Below are positions 9,528 through 19,734 of a stretch of 64,000 nucleotides of DNA, in pieces (positions within the stretch are counted from its first letter, which is position 1; every line of letters begins with the position of its first letter). Under the pieces are notes generated by a model. It saw nothing but the letters and a program-made list of their open reading frames with translations. It had not been told where the DNA came from and did no database searches. The stretch is from Furcasterigmium furcatum. Its lineage: Eukaryota; Ascomycota; Sordariomycetes; Glomerellales; Plectosphaerellaceae. The DNA lies in the NCBI GenBank assembly GCA_001599815.1, contig BCIA01000002.1, positions 372,001 to 436,000 of the forward strand, given 5' to 3'. The translations under genes were made by a program, and so were the position numbers.

Positions 9528-11346
9528 ATGGCTGTTGTCTACGTCGACGAGGATCGCGGCCTTGACGCGCAAGAAACCCCAGGCACGGTCTCCGGACCGT
9601 TCAAGAGCCTCCTCGAAGCATTCGTTCGCCATGGCCCCGAAGCCGAATACCAAGTGAAGAAGAAAGACGACGACGAGTACAAGCCTGCAGCCAAATCGGG
9701 ACTGAAAAAGGTAACAGCCTACGCAGCTCAACAGCGTAAAAAGTCGGAAGCTGCCGCTGCCCGAGCAGACAAGGAGACGCAGCAGGAAGCAGCTCGTCTG
9801 GCAGTCTTGGAAGAGGCCAAGAACATCAAGATTGTAGATGATCCCAGCCTGCCCGCTCCCGTCCGCATCAACCTGGCTGAAAGGGATCCGAGTGTTATTG
9901 GGCGACTTCGAAAGACTCAAGACGAGCCTCAAGACGGCGTTGTGCGCGTTCGTGTACAAGGCCGGGTCCAGCGCGTGGCCAAGCAAGGCGGCTTGATCTT
10001 CGTGACCCTGCGCCGGAGGCTGGACCAGATGCAATGTCTCATCTCCGGGAACCTGTCAAAGACCTACGACGCCTTGACCCTGACGCGCGAGACGGCCATG
10101 GAGCTTACTGGTGAACTCTGGGAAGTCCCTCCCGTGCACACGCACCCCTCGACCGAGAACTGTATGCCGATTACTTCACAATCATCGCCAAGGCCCCCGG
10201 GGGAGACGATGCCCTGGCCACCCGAGTGCCGGCCGATGGTGACCCCCAGACACTCCTCAACCTGCGCCACCTGACGCTGCGTCGCGAGAAACCAGCTGCC
10301 ATCATGTTCGTGCGGCATGTCCTCGAAGGCGCATTCAACACAGTCTACAAGGAGCTCGATTGCAAGAAAGTCAGCCCCCCGGCCCTCGTGCAGACGCAAG
10401 TAGAGGGCGGAGCTACTCTGTTCAAGCTTGACTATTACAACGAGTCGGCCTACCTGACGCAGTCCAGTCAGCTCTACCTCGAGACAGTCTTGGCAGTTCT
10501 GGGTGACGTGTGCTGCATCGAGAAGTCGTTCCGCGCTGAGAAGTCTCTCACGCGCCGCCATGTAGGTGGCAAGCCATCGCTTTATTGTTCCCTGGCCCGT
10601 AACTGATTCTTTGCCCGCAGCTTTCCGAGTACACCCACATCGAGGCCGAGCTCGACTTCATCACCTTTGATGACCTCCTGACTCATCTTGAGCATCTCAT
10701 CTGCCGCGTCATCGACCTGATTCTGGAGAACCCTACGGCTGCGGAAGCCATCAAGAGATTCAACCCTGACTTTGCTAAGCCATCGCGACCATTCATGCGC
10801 ATGCGTTATGCGGCTGCCATCGACTGGCTCCGAGAACGTGGCATTCCAAACGAGGAGGGCAACCCACACGAGTTTGGCGATGACATGTAAGCTCATCATG
10901 TTCTTTCTTCTAACGTATTGGTCCGTCGTGATTTCGCTGAATTGGACCTCTCCAGCGCCGAGGCCGCCGAACGCAAGATGACGGATGAATTGAACTGTCC
11001 CGTCTTCCTCACTCACTTCCCAACTGAGCTCAAATCCTTCTACATGTTGAGGGCCCAAGAGGACCCCCGGGTCACCGAGTCCGTTGACCTCCTGATGCCC
11101 GGCGTTGGCGAGATCGTCGGCGGCAGCATGAGGACCTGGGACTACGACGAGCTCCTCGCCGGATACAAGCGTCAGGGCATCGATCCAACTGCCTACTTCT
11201 GGTACACAGACCAGCGCAAGTATGGCTCGACACCTCATGGCGGATATGGCCTTGGAGCAGAGCGGTTCCTGGCTTGGCTCATGCAGCTCTGGACTGTGAG
11301 AGAGGCTTGCTTGTACCCCCGCTACATGGGCAGATGCACGCCCTGA
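9528..11346 (+). CDS. Asparaginyl-tRNA synthetase, cytosolic type, with apparent frameshift near 10134
   Basis: This class IIb synthetase joins Asn to tRNA-Asn. Segments 9528-10561, 10621-10886 and 10956-11346 are joined by GT..AG introns 10562-10620 and 10887-10955. The start [11 protein letters not shown] fits the eukaryotic N-terminal extension, followed by a lysine/alanine-rich helix and an OB anticodon-binding domain. The catalytic core is complete: [21 protein letters not shown], motif 2 [21 protein letters not shown] (without its last residue), GEIVGGSMR and motif 3 [14 protein letters not shown]. At about 10134 the frame moves by one base, after GELWEVPP and before a conserved [12 protein letters not shown] segment. 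A 47-nt intron 10111-10157 would restore the frame but deletes conserved linker residues. The gene is bracketed by direct repeats. Family certain; integrity uncertain. Confidence 0.85.
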
Positions 11347-11400
11347 TCAGATCAATACACTCATGATGGCGGAACTCCCGAGACATCTCTCGTGAGAGAG

Positions 11401-11496
11401 AGCTGTTTTTATTAGGTAGTTACGTATTGTGGCTTTTAGTCTCGCTGAGTAGATAGATGTATAGGCGCTGCGTATTTCCACTTAGTTCCCGGGACC
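11401..11496. repeat. Direct repeat copy B, 3' of asparaginyl-tRNA synthetase
   Basis: Second copy of the repeat at 9087-9189, same orientation, starting about 55 bases after the synthetase stop codon. See copy A for the shared blocks. Confidence 0.75.
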
Positions 11497-12057
11497 ACAT
11501 CTATGGATATTCACATGGCGAATACAGAGACAGTCAAGTTTCTGGAAATCATGTCCTGAATTGGTCGCCGTCTGAGCCGTTGTCTGATCTTGAAAGCAGG
11601 AACAGATGCTTGGTGAGAGGATAGTCAAAAGCCCCTTTAACCACCTCCGACTGTCCCAATGGGCTACATAACGATTTTGAGAGTTAATTGAGTTGCATAG
11701 CCTTCAAGTTGCAAGAGCCTTGGGCACTAAAACTGCGTACTTCCTGTGAACAAGAAGTCATTGATGGGGCTGTCAGGAGGAGTGGAGGACTAACATCGAT
11801 CATCAGGGGCCTTCTCCCCTGTAACCCCAAGCTCGACAGGCGGGAGCCGATAAGGCCCAGGTCGTGGCCAGTGGTGCTTATCGGCAACCAGCCATTCGCC
11901 CAGGACCTCTGAAAAGTGGAGTCCTCTCAGAATCTCAATTGCTTCCAATAATTTTTTTTCTGAGCGCAACCATCCCACCTCGACGACCGGAACCTGCTTC
12001 ACGGACCAGTCCCAGACCGCCCAATTCCTCCCGGCGAACCCGACACAGACCGCAACG
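11497..12057. other. Spacer and promoter region of RPA43
   Basis: No gene seen in this spacer. A T-run near 11950-11957 lies about 100 bases before the RPA43 start. Confidence 0.5.
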
Positions 12058-13488
12058 ATGGCGACCATACCCGAGTCGCCAAACGGCGCCACCCCCGTCT
12101 CCGAGAAGAAGATCAAGAAGGAGAAGAAGGACAAGAAGAAGCGAATCCGCGAAGACGACCCCGAGGCGGCCGGCGAAGAGCGCAAGCACAAGCGATCCAA
12201 GAGCACAGCGAACGAGCTCGCGAGCGCCGCCTCGCCAGACCTGTCCGCCGTGGCCACCGAGCCCAACGAGAGCGCCCTGGACCTCACAGCATCCGCCAAG
12301 AAGGAGAAGAAGAAGAAGTCCAAGAAGCACGCTGAGACCGACGAAGCCAACGGCGCCGCGGAGGACAAGAAAAAGAAGAAGAAGAAGTCTAAGAGCAACA
12401 CTGAGGAGGAGCAGACAGAAGACCAGCTCGCCGAACCCACAAGCACGAAGAAGGACAAGAAGCGAAAATCCAAACACCACTCCCCGGAGCCCGTCGCCGA
12501 CGAGATGGACGTCGACTCTCCCACCGCCGAGCCCAGCACAAGTCAGCCCAAGTCACGACTGCACCAGCCGCCCGACACCCCCGCGAAGCCGCAGTACCCC
12601 TTCTTCACACAGACCGTCTCCCTCTTCCTGCCCCTGTACCCCGTGGGCTGGGCAACACCATGCACCGCCGCCGCCGCCCAGCACCTCACGCCCTTGGTCA
12701 ACCGCTACGTACCCACGCTGGGCGGCGTGCTCATCGCCTTCCGCGACGTCGCCGTATCCGAGACCCCCGGCCGCGACGGCGCCGCCAGCTCCGACTCGGA
12801 GCCCTGCGACCTGGTCTCCGTCGACGAGTACGCCGTCGGCTTCGGCTGGGTCACCGCCGAGGTGGACCTCTTCGTCCCCAAGCGCGGCGCCTGGATGGAG
12901 GGCATCGTCAACCTCGAGAGCGAGGGCCACGTCGGCGTCGTGTGCTGGGGCAAGTTCAACGCCAGCATCGAGTCCGCCCGCCTCCCGCCCGAGTGGCGCT
13001 GGGTGCACCTCGACTCGGACGAGGCCGAGAACACCGCCACCGCCGCCGACACCGTCTCCAACTTCACCGCCGAGCAGGAGCACGGCGCCGTCGGGCAGAT
13101 CCACGCCACCGGCTACTGGGTCGACGGCGCCGGCAAGAAGATCAAGGGCCGCGTGCGCTTCCGCATCAAGGCCTTCGACGTCGGCATCAGCGGCGACCAC
13201 GGCTACCTGAGCCTGGAGGGCACGATGCTCGACGCGGCGGGCGAGCAGGACGCCGTGCGGCAGGACGTCGAGCAGGAGCGCCGCCGGCGGCGGGGCAAGT
13301 CCGGCGGCCTCCTCGCCAAGGAGCGCCGCCGCGTGCCCGAGTTCAGCGTCACCACGTTCGGCGAGGTCGAGGACGAGGAGGAGAAGAACCTGCGCCAGGA
13401 GGTGTACAACACGACGGCGCCCGAGGACGACAGGGAGGGCAACCAGGAGCAGGACGGCTTCGCCGGGATCTCTGCCGAGGAGGCCTAG
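12058..13488 (+). CDS. RPA43: DNA-directed RNA polymerase I subunit RPA43
   Basis: This single-exon gene encodes 476 aa. It forms part of the Pol I stalk with RPA14-type subunits and contacts Rrn3 in rRNA transcription. The N-terminal 175 residues are a disordered lysine-rich extension with many KKEKK/KKKKK clusters. The folded part starts near residue 180 with QTVSLFLPLYPVGW, the tip-domain signature. It continues with LGGVLIAFRDVAV and an OB domain: AEVDLFVPKRGAWMEGIVN, HVGVVCWGKFNASIE and a late GRVRFRIKAFDVG. The C-terminal 100 residues are charged and low-complexity. The lysine-rich head makes it longer than yeast Rpa43 and probably serves nucleolar targeting (inference). Confidence 0.88.
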   Translation: MATIPESPNGATPVSEKKIKKEKKDKKKRIREDDPEAAGEERKHKRSKSTANELASAASPDLSAVATEPNESALDLTASAKKEKKKKSKKHAETDEANGAAEDKKKKKKKSKSNTEEEQTEDQLAEPTSTKKDKKRKSKHHSPEPVADEMDVDSPTAEPSTSQPKSRLHQPPDTPAKPQYPFFTQTVSLFLPLYPVGWATPCTAAAAQHLTPLVNRYVPTLGGVLIAFRDVAVSETPGRDGAASSDSEPCDLVSVDEYAVGFGWVTAEVDLFVPKRGAWMEGIVNLESEGHVGVVCWGKFNASIESARLPPEWRWVHLDSDEAENTATAADTVSNFTAEQEHGAVGQIHATGYWVDGAGKKIKGRVRFRIKAFDVGISGDHGYLSLEGTMLDAAGEQDAVRQDVEQERRRRRGKSGGLLAKERRRVPEFSVTTFGEVEDEEEKNLRQEVYNTTAPEDDREGNQEQDGFAGISAEEA

Positions 13489-13786
13489 AAGCGCCCTCGC
13501 GGCAGGAAGAACGGGACGCCGAGGGCGTGGCAGTGGGCTGTCCTCCTCGGAGACGATGGGTTCAAGACCCTGAAGCGGGCCAACAACCCCTGGATCACTT
13601 GCATGGCGGATTGACGATCCGGGGAAAAGTCAGAGCAGCATGATTGCATTTTGTAAGCGAGGATTGTATTTGGAGAATGGAAAAGAATCATTACTACCGG
13701 ACAATTTCGCCCTTCACATTACGAGCCGACTGCTCCCCCTCGACAAACTGGAAAACAGAGGGAATTCAGGCACTCCCACGGCCGCG

Positions 13787-14961
13787 TCAAGCGAAGTTCT
13801 GCTTGAAGAAGCGCTCGAGGGTCATGAGCTGAGCGTCCTCGCCAGTCTTGCCCTGGGCGGCAGCGGCGGCAGCCTTGAGCTTCGCGGCCAGGGTGGTGTC
13901 GTTGGGCGCACCGTAGTACAGGCCGCCGGAGACCTGACACAGGGAGAACATCTCTCGCACCGTGATCAGGGCCGTCATGCCGTAGGTCTCGATCTCCTCG
14001 ACGGCCTTCATGAACTGGAAACGAGCATTCTTGCCGGTGACTGCGGATGTCAGCGAGATGGACCCCGAGCCACCCTGGGGGACATGTCAGGAAACTCACC
14101 TTGGTTGTAGGCAGGGATGACCTCCTCGAGGGAGCGCGGGTGGCTGACGCCCTGGACGAGCGTCCCGTTGTACGTCTCCGGCGAGAGCAGGACTCCGTGG
14201 ACGAGATCGCCGTAGTCGGCCTCAATGGCGATGAAAGGCACCTCGTCGGTGGCACCGCCCCAGCGCGGGCAGGTGAAAGTGAGGATGCCCTCGGCATCGG
14301 GAGTATGAGGCCAGCCGCCGAAGACGCCCATGACTTCGGCCCAGAGGAAGGACTCCATGTACCAACCCGGGCTGACGTCGACCACGGCACGGAAGGACTT
14401 GGAACGGGCGTACTGACCCACAGCATGCTTGTCTGGGGCATAGGTCAGCGTGACTTGATCGCAGGCAGAGGGGAGGGGTGTACTAGGGGCACTTACCATC
14501 GAAAGCCTTGGACTTGACCGCGCCCTTGGTCGTCTCGGTGGCGGAAGCCATACCGCTGAAGACGAAGACCTCAACGCCCGCCTCGACGGCAGCGTCGACG
14601 ATGATCTTTCCCATGTCCGCCTCGCCGGGACCATCCTTCTCGTTGATGCACTAGCACGTATCAGTCTCGGATCAGGCCTCAGGGGGTAGAGCACATGACT
14701 TACAGGGTCATCGGAGTTGATGTTGGCAAAGACGGCCCAGGTGCCCTGGAAGGCAGCGACGAGCTCGTCCTTATTGAGGCCATCGGCCTTGACGACCTCG
14801 GCGCCGGCTCCGGTCAGGGCCTTGGCTGCGTCGGAGTCAGGCTTGCGGGTGATGCCGCGGACCTTGAACGAGCCGGAGTTGTCGCGGAGGAGGGCCCTGG
14901 CAACGCTGCCTCCCTGGGACCCAGTCGATCCAAAGACGGTGACGAGCTTAGAGACAGTCAT
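13787..14961 (-). CDS. NmrA-like NAD(P)-binding protein
   Basis: Four exons (14961-14704, 14650-14497, 14432-14100, 14040-13787) encode 332 aa. All phases agree and the sum is 999 nt. The Rossmann motif is VFGSTGSQGGSVARALL (about residues 8-24), the GxxGxxG form typical of NmrA/HSCARG proteins. Then come GITRKPDS, VVKADGLNKDELVAAF and FVFSGMASATE. A substrate-side region contains SPGWYMESFLW, which takes the place of the catalytic Tyr-Lys pair of true reductases. Such proteins often act as redox-sensing regulators that bind NAD(P) without turnover, although some are reductases. No partner is evident from the neighbours. Confidence 0.87.
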
Positions 14962-15611
14962 GGTGGTGGTGAAGTAGTGGCTTAGGTGTTGGGTGTTGAT
15001 TCAGTGAGAGGGAACTGAAGACTCTGGATTGTTTGAGAGGCGAGAAACTATGTGAAGCTGGTGATACTGGTATGATTGCGAGGACAACACCCCTCGTTCG
15101 GCTCGACCATGAGCATCTTTATACTTGTCCATCTTCCTCCCCGACATTGCCGAGCGTCATGATAGATTTCTTGAATACATGATCAGAATCGACGGTTGCT
15201 TGCGCATACCACCTTTGAGAAATGCGGCAGCCTGGGTCAAGATCAGTAATATCGACGCGCTCTGACCAGCGTCGTGACGGTGTTGAGAAATTGTTAATTG
15301 AGCTTGGTGGGCGGCTTGGCCGTTCTTGGTCGTCGAGGCGCCGAGGACGTCATGTCATTGGCTGATTTCGTGATTATAATCAAGAAGAGCTGACGATTCC
15401 CAGGCAGCGGGGCCACGAAGTCACTCGGCAGGCAGACAAAGGGCGAAGTGACAGTGACACCTCCCTCTAGGCCTTGGGCTCTGGGCGCTGAAGCGGAAGC
15501 TGAAAGCTAAAACGTGTCGACTACGACCGCCGCTTTCGAATACTGATTACGGTACATTGCTTTGCTAGACTCCTGATAGATGCCTGATGTACAGAACCTC
15601 TGCTGTTGTTA
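14962..15611. other. Spacer between NmrA-like and racemase genes
   Basis: Holds the promoter of the NmrA-like gene and the 3' UTR of the racemase gene. I see no further gene. Confidence 0.55.
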
Positions 15612-16452
15612 CTATGCTCCCAGCTTCTGGAAAGCCCGTCTGCTTCGAATCATCTGCTCGAGCTGGATGATCCCAGCCTTGACGCCATCGACAACGAATA
15701 TGCTCCCGCCCTTCTCCTCGCCGTACTGGCTGACGGCCGTCGCGCGGATGGTCTCCTCCAGCCCGGCCATGCCGCCGCAGCCCATGGCCACGACGCTGAC
15801 GCCCCCGTCGCCGAGGAGGGTCTTCGTGGCCTGCACCAGCTTCTCCTGCACCTGCTCGGGGCTGACGTGGTGGAAGTCCCCGGCCGTGAGCCCCGTGGAC
15901 ACGACGCCCCTGAACTTGAGGTTCTCCGTGCCCTCCCTCTCGCCCAGGAACGTGCGCACCCCGTCGCCCAGGTTCGCCTCCCAGAACTTGCCCGTCGTCA
16001 CGATGCCCCACTGCGCCTCGGGCGGCCCGGCCGACGTGTGCGGCAGCAGCGACGCGGCCGCGAGGATACTGGCCTCGAAGATGCCCGTGACGGCGAGCTT
16101 GCCGTGGTACTCCCGCGCCAGCCTGTCGACGAGGGCGTGCACGCTGTAGCAGGCGACGAGGATCCCGTCGTAGCCATCGAGCCCGTTGGAGGCCTGCAGG
16201 TCCCTCATGACGACCTCGCAGCTGGCGCGGATGTCGTCGCCGTTGTCGATGCTGGCGGGGCTCTCGGCGGGGGCAGTGTAGAACTGGACTTGAAGATACT
16301 GATGTGGGTGTAAGCACCGTGACCAGAAGTTAAAGGAGGTGAAGACCTACTTCCGGCAAGTCGAGGCTGTCGATGGCCTTCTTCATGCCCTCCGACATGG
16401 CTTGCGAGGAGTTGGGGTTGATGACGAGGATCTTCATCGCGGATGGAGCCAT
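15612..16452 (-). CDS. Asp/Glu/hydantoin racemase family protein
   Basis: Two exons (16452-16351 and 16298-15612, phase-0 intron with GTAGGT donor) encode 262 aa. The opening ILVINPNSSQAMSEGM is the standard start of hydantoin racemase/Dcg1 proteins. Two cysteines expected for a two-base mechanism are present: ILVACYSVHALVD (Cys84) and VVAMGCGGMAG (Cys208). ATG 16437 (MKILVINPN) is an alternative start 5 residues later. Members racemise hydantoins or acidic amino acids, and S. cerevisiae Dcg1 is nitrogen-regulated. The gene lies 3' of a Zn2Cys6 regulator and near an amino acid/amine oxidase. That context suggests a role in use of an amino acid derivative, but the substrate is not deducible. 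Confidence 0.85.
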
Positions 16453-16879
16453 CTTGGGAGCTTGACAAGCGAGGTCTATTGTTTTTCAAGTAAAAAGCCG
16501 AGCTGAGCTCATGAGTGACAACCCCTTCCACCCCTTATCACTCCTTCCTTCCCTTGGAACTCTCACTTTAGAGAGTGTGTGCGTCAGTCATCGAAGCGGG
16601 GAGCTCCTGCCCGAGAGACTGGATTCTCCCTGGTGCGGGGTATCACGTGAGAGCTCGCCTTGATGAGCGCCCCCGTGGCTGGGTGCTTGGGCCAGGAATT
16701 GCACTAATCAGGACTAGCCCAGCTGTCACTCTTACGACCTCCATACTACTCACATTCTCATCCTCAGCCACTAACACAGCTCAGACTTCCTTTCTGCACG
16801 TTGAGGACAAAGTCTCTCGGACCATCAGGAAGAGCCATGTCCAAACCGGAGCGTTATATCATGACCACAGACGAACTGT
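16453..16879. other. Racemase promoter region
   Basis: A 427-bp spacer between the racemase start and the 3' end of the regulator gene. I looked for the GTATACTTCCG motif found upstream of the oxidase and transporter and did not find it here. Confidence 0.5.
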
Positions 16880-19135
16880 TCAATATCTTGCTGCCCATCC
16901 CGTTTCCTCGTGGTGATCGTCCCACGGCGCAAAGTCGTTCATGAATCCGGACAACAGGTCGTCGAACCCGCTCAGCATCCCCGCGTTGTCAAAGTCCGCC
17001 ATCCAGTCCGCCAGCACGTCACGCTGCGGGCTATCCGCGGTGCCGCCGCCGGCCGCGGGCTGCTCCTTGGATCGCTGCTGCCCTGCCGGCATCCCGCTCA
17101 GCACCATGGACATGGTCCGGCTCGCCAGCGTCTCGAAGATGTCCCGGTACGGCGCCGCGGCGCCCCATCCCTCGGCGATCGCCACGAGCACCATGGTGCA
17201 GTCCGTGCAGGTCCTCACCACCTCGTCGCGCGACACCTCCTCGCGCGCCGCCGCCGACGTCCACAGGCAGTGCAGGTACGTCAGCCCCGCCAGGAACACG
17301 CAGTGCAGCGTCGCCCACGTGTACTTGACCGGCGTGCCGATGTACAGCCGCCGGTAGGTGTGGCACAGGCTGCTGGCGGCCGCGACGCAGTCCATGAAGA
17401 TGCCGTGCGTCGTGGCGCCGTTGTCCTCCGCCAGCCGCACGCGGTACAGCTGCAGGATCGTGTGGCTATAGTTGCACTCGTACCACTCCTTCGTCGCGAA
17501 GATGGAGAGCGTCGCGCCCGCGCGCGGGGGGCTCTGCGGCGCCGTGCGCAGCCACTCCTCGAGATCCGCGCGGAGTTGCGCGGTCGTGGCATCAGAAGGT
17601 CTCGCCGGCACCTCCGCGTCGGAGGTCGGCGCGCTCGCCGAGCATGCAGAGGCGTGCATGCGAGCCCACAGGCGCCGGAGGCGGATGACGTGGATCGCGT
17701 TGGACATGGACGTCGGGGCACCGCTCGAGCCGCTGCGCGGTGAGCGGTGGACACCCGTGGGAGAGATGGAACTGTCGTCGATGTCCATGGGAAGCTTGCC
17801 GGTGATGGTGAGCCAGGTCCTGCTTCGCCTGCTAACAGACAGCCCGGGGGTTTGAACATACCTCAGCATCCACCTCGAAGAGCTGAACGCCCAGGGGCCG
17901 ACCGAGCCGCATTGCGTATGCGCAGTCGATGCCCTGGGCACACCAGAATGCCCGCTTCCGCAGCTCGAGCTGGAGCACGTCTCTGTCGCCCACGGGGCGC
18001 CTGTTCCTGCGGTGGTAGCCCAGCTCGATGCACTGCCGCAGGGCGAGCCCGGACAATTTCCTGTTTGGCGGTTAGCTGGGGAGAGGGAAAGCCCCTATTC
18101 CGGGACGGGGACATGGTCTCATACCACAGGGATGGGCCCGATTGTGATCGCAAAGAGTACATGGCATAGCAGAGGAGTCCCTGGATCGCCTCCAGGTTGT
18201 TTCGTGAGAGGATGTCTTGGTACAGCTGCGCCGACGCATAAAATTGCTGCATGGAGTCAGTGACAGTTTTGAGAGCAGCAGTTGGCGTCTTACCTCGGCC
18301 AGACGCTGCATGTTCGGGAGGAGGAGGGCGCCGGTTGCGTATACCTAGAGAGCGGCCTCAGCTTCTGGTCCGTCCCCGAGAGTCAGTCACACGACGGCTG
18401 CCGACTCACCATGTTGAGAAAGAAGAGCGGAGCGTGATCCAGGCGCACGTCGGTGCTCGCCTCGGGGGACGTGAGTATCCGAGTTTCGTGGCGCCTGAAC
18501 GTCGGCTCGTGGAGGAACGGGTACTGCGGGTGGATGTTCTCGAAGTACGCGTTGCTGAGCGTCATGGCAACGGTATACTCGGGCAGGGGGCACGGCGAGG
18601 GCGCATGGTCAGGCATGTCGGCCGCCCTGCCGCCGCCTCCGGAGACCATTCCGGGGACGGAGCTTCGCAGTGACGAGTTGATGATGTGCGCGAAGGAGAA
18701 GGCGGACGAGGAGCCCAGGTACTGGGGCTCCTCTCGGTTAGCCGTCGTGACATCGAGAAAGCCCAGCCTCGAGGGCAGGTCGCTCCTCTCGCTGCTGTGC
18801 CCGTCGTCGCGGGCGGCCGCTGTCGACCATCCCGCCGGCGGGCTGGCGTTGTCGGAAGGGGTCGAGAGATGAACGTGGTCCGCGCTCTCGAGCACGGCGA
18901 CTCGCTCCTCCAGGGTCCTGAGATAATTCCGTGGCCGGTGCTGCTTGGTGGCCGGGTCCTCGACGAGACATGTCACGCTGAACCGACTGCAGTTGGTGCA
19001 GTCCGGGAGCTGGTCATCGCACTTGAGCTTTTTTGCCTTGCAGTTGACACACGCCTGGTTTGCCCTCGTGCCCGGGATGCGCCGGCGCTTCCGCTTGGGT
19101 GTCTTCTCACCGGGCGCCGCTCCATCGTGCTCCAT
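16880..19135 (-). CDS. Zn2Cys6 transcription factor with fungal-specific TF domain
   Basis: Five exons (19135-18410, 18344-18294, 18246-18125, 18060-17862, 17794-16880) encode 670 aa with consistent phases. The zinc cluster has Cys at 29, 32, 39, 46, 49 and 56, in the pattern C-X2-C-X6-C-X6-C-X2-C-X6-C. It is preceded by a basic stretch KRKRRR. A short coiled segment LRTLEERVAVLE follows. The middle region has FENIHPQYPFLHEPTF and ELGYHRR of the fungal_trans domain. The acidic C-terminus (ADFDNAGMLSGFDDLLSGF) may activate transcription. The frame is open beyond 19135, but no in-frame ATG was found up to 19198. The last intron uses a CAAG acceptor, the weakest call. The location between racemase and oxidase suggests a pathway-specific regulator. 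Confidence 0.86.
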
Positions 19136-19734
19136 GGTTAGTAGCACGTCGTTGGTGATGGATGATGACTGTGGGCGGGGTGGGGATGAGCTCGGCAACT
19201 TCCGGCTTCGGCTCCAGCTGTGTATTTAGTCCAGGTCGTACTGTCATCCAGCAGCAGACCCTCCACTATTAATACCTGCTTGCGCTCCCGGCTGGGGCCA
19301 GAGTGCGGGGATTCGTTATCTACGGATCTCAAGGGCAAGTAGGTACTAGTACTTGGTACTTTAGATAGATAGTCGTTACGACACTAATATCACCCAGATT
19401 GCCTGTTCGAGTGCACTGGTCACGATTCACAAAGTCCGGTCTGAAAGCTGGATCCCATTTTCCGCACGGGAGACTAAAGATCGGGATGACAAGACGACTT
19501 GACCTCAGAGGAAGCTCCCGAGATATTGGTCAATCTGCGGTGACTTTCGTTTGGTTTGGGGAAAAGCCTGTAAGACTATCTAGGAACCATCTGTATTTAT
19601 GCATTCATACTTCACATATTTTGTGCCATGTTGGCCACGTATAGAGGGAACAAGTTCTAGTGAGCACCCAGACAGCACATTCCGGCGGCATCAAGAAGAA
19701 AATCACTTTTCACTGTGACAGTCTACGTCTCCCT
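19136..19734. other. Regulator promoter and oxidase 3' region
   Basis: No gene seen. Contains ACTTCCGG at about 19198-19205, a partial match to the motif in the oxidase/transporter promoter, and a small palindromic cluster built on GTACTAGTAC near 19343. Confidence 0.5.

Noticed and set aside
19136..19198. Longer N-terminus for the first Zn2Cys6 regulator
   Set aside because: The frame is open but begins with TTG at 19198, and no in-frame ATG was found up to that point; ATG 19135 is the supported start.
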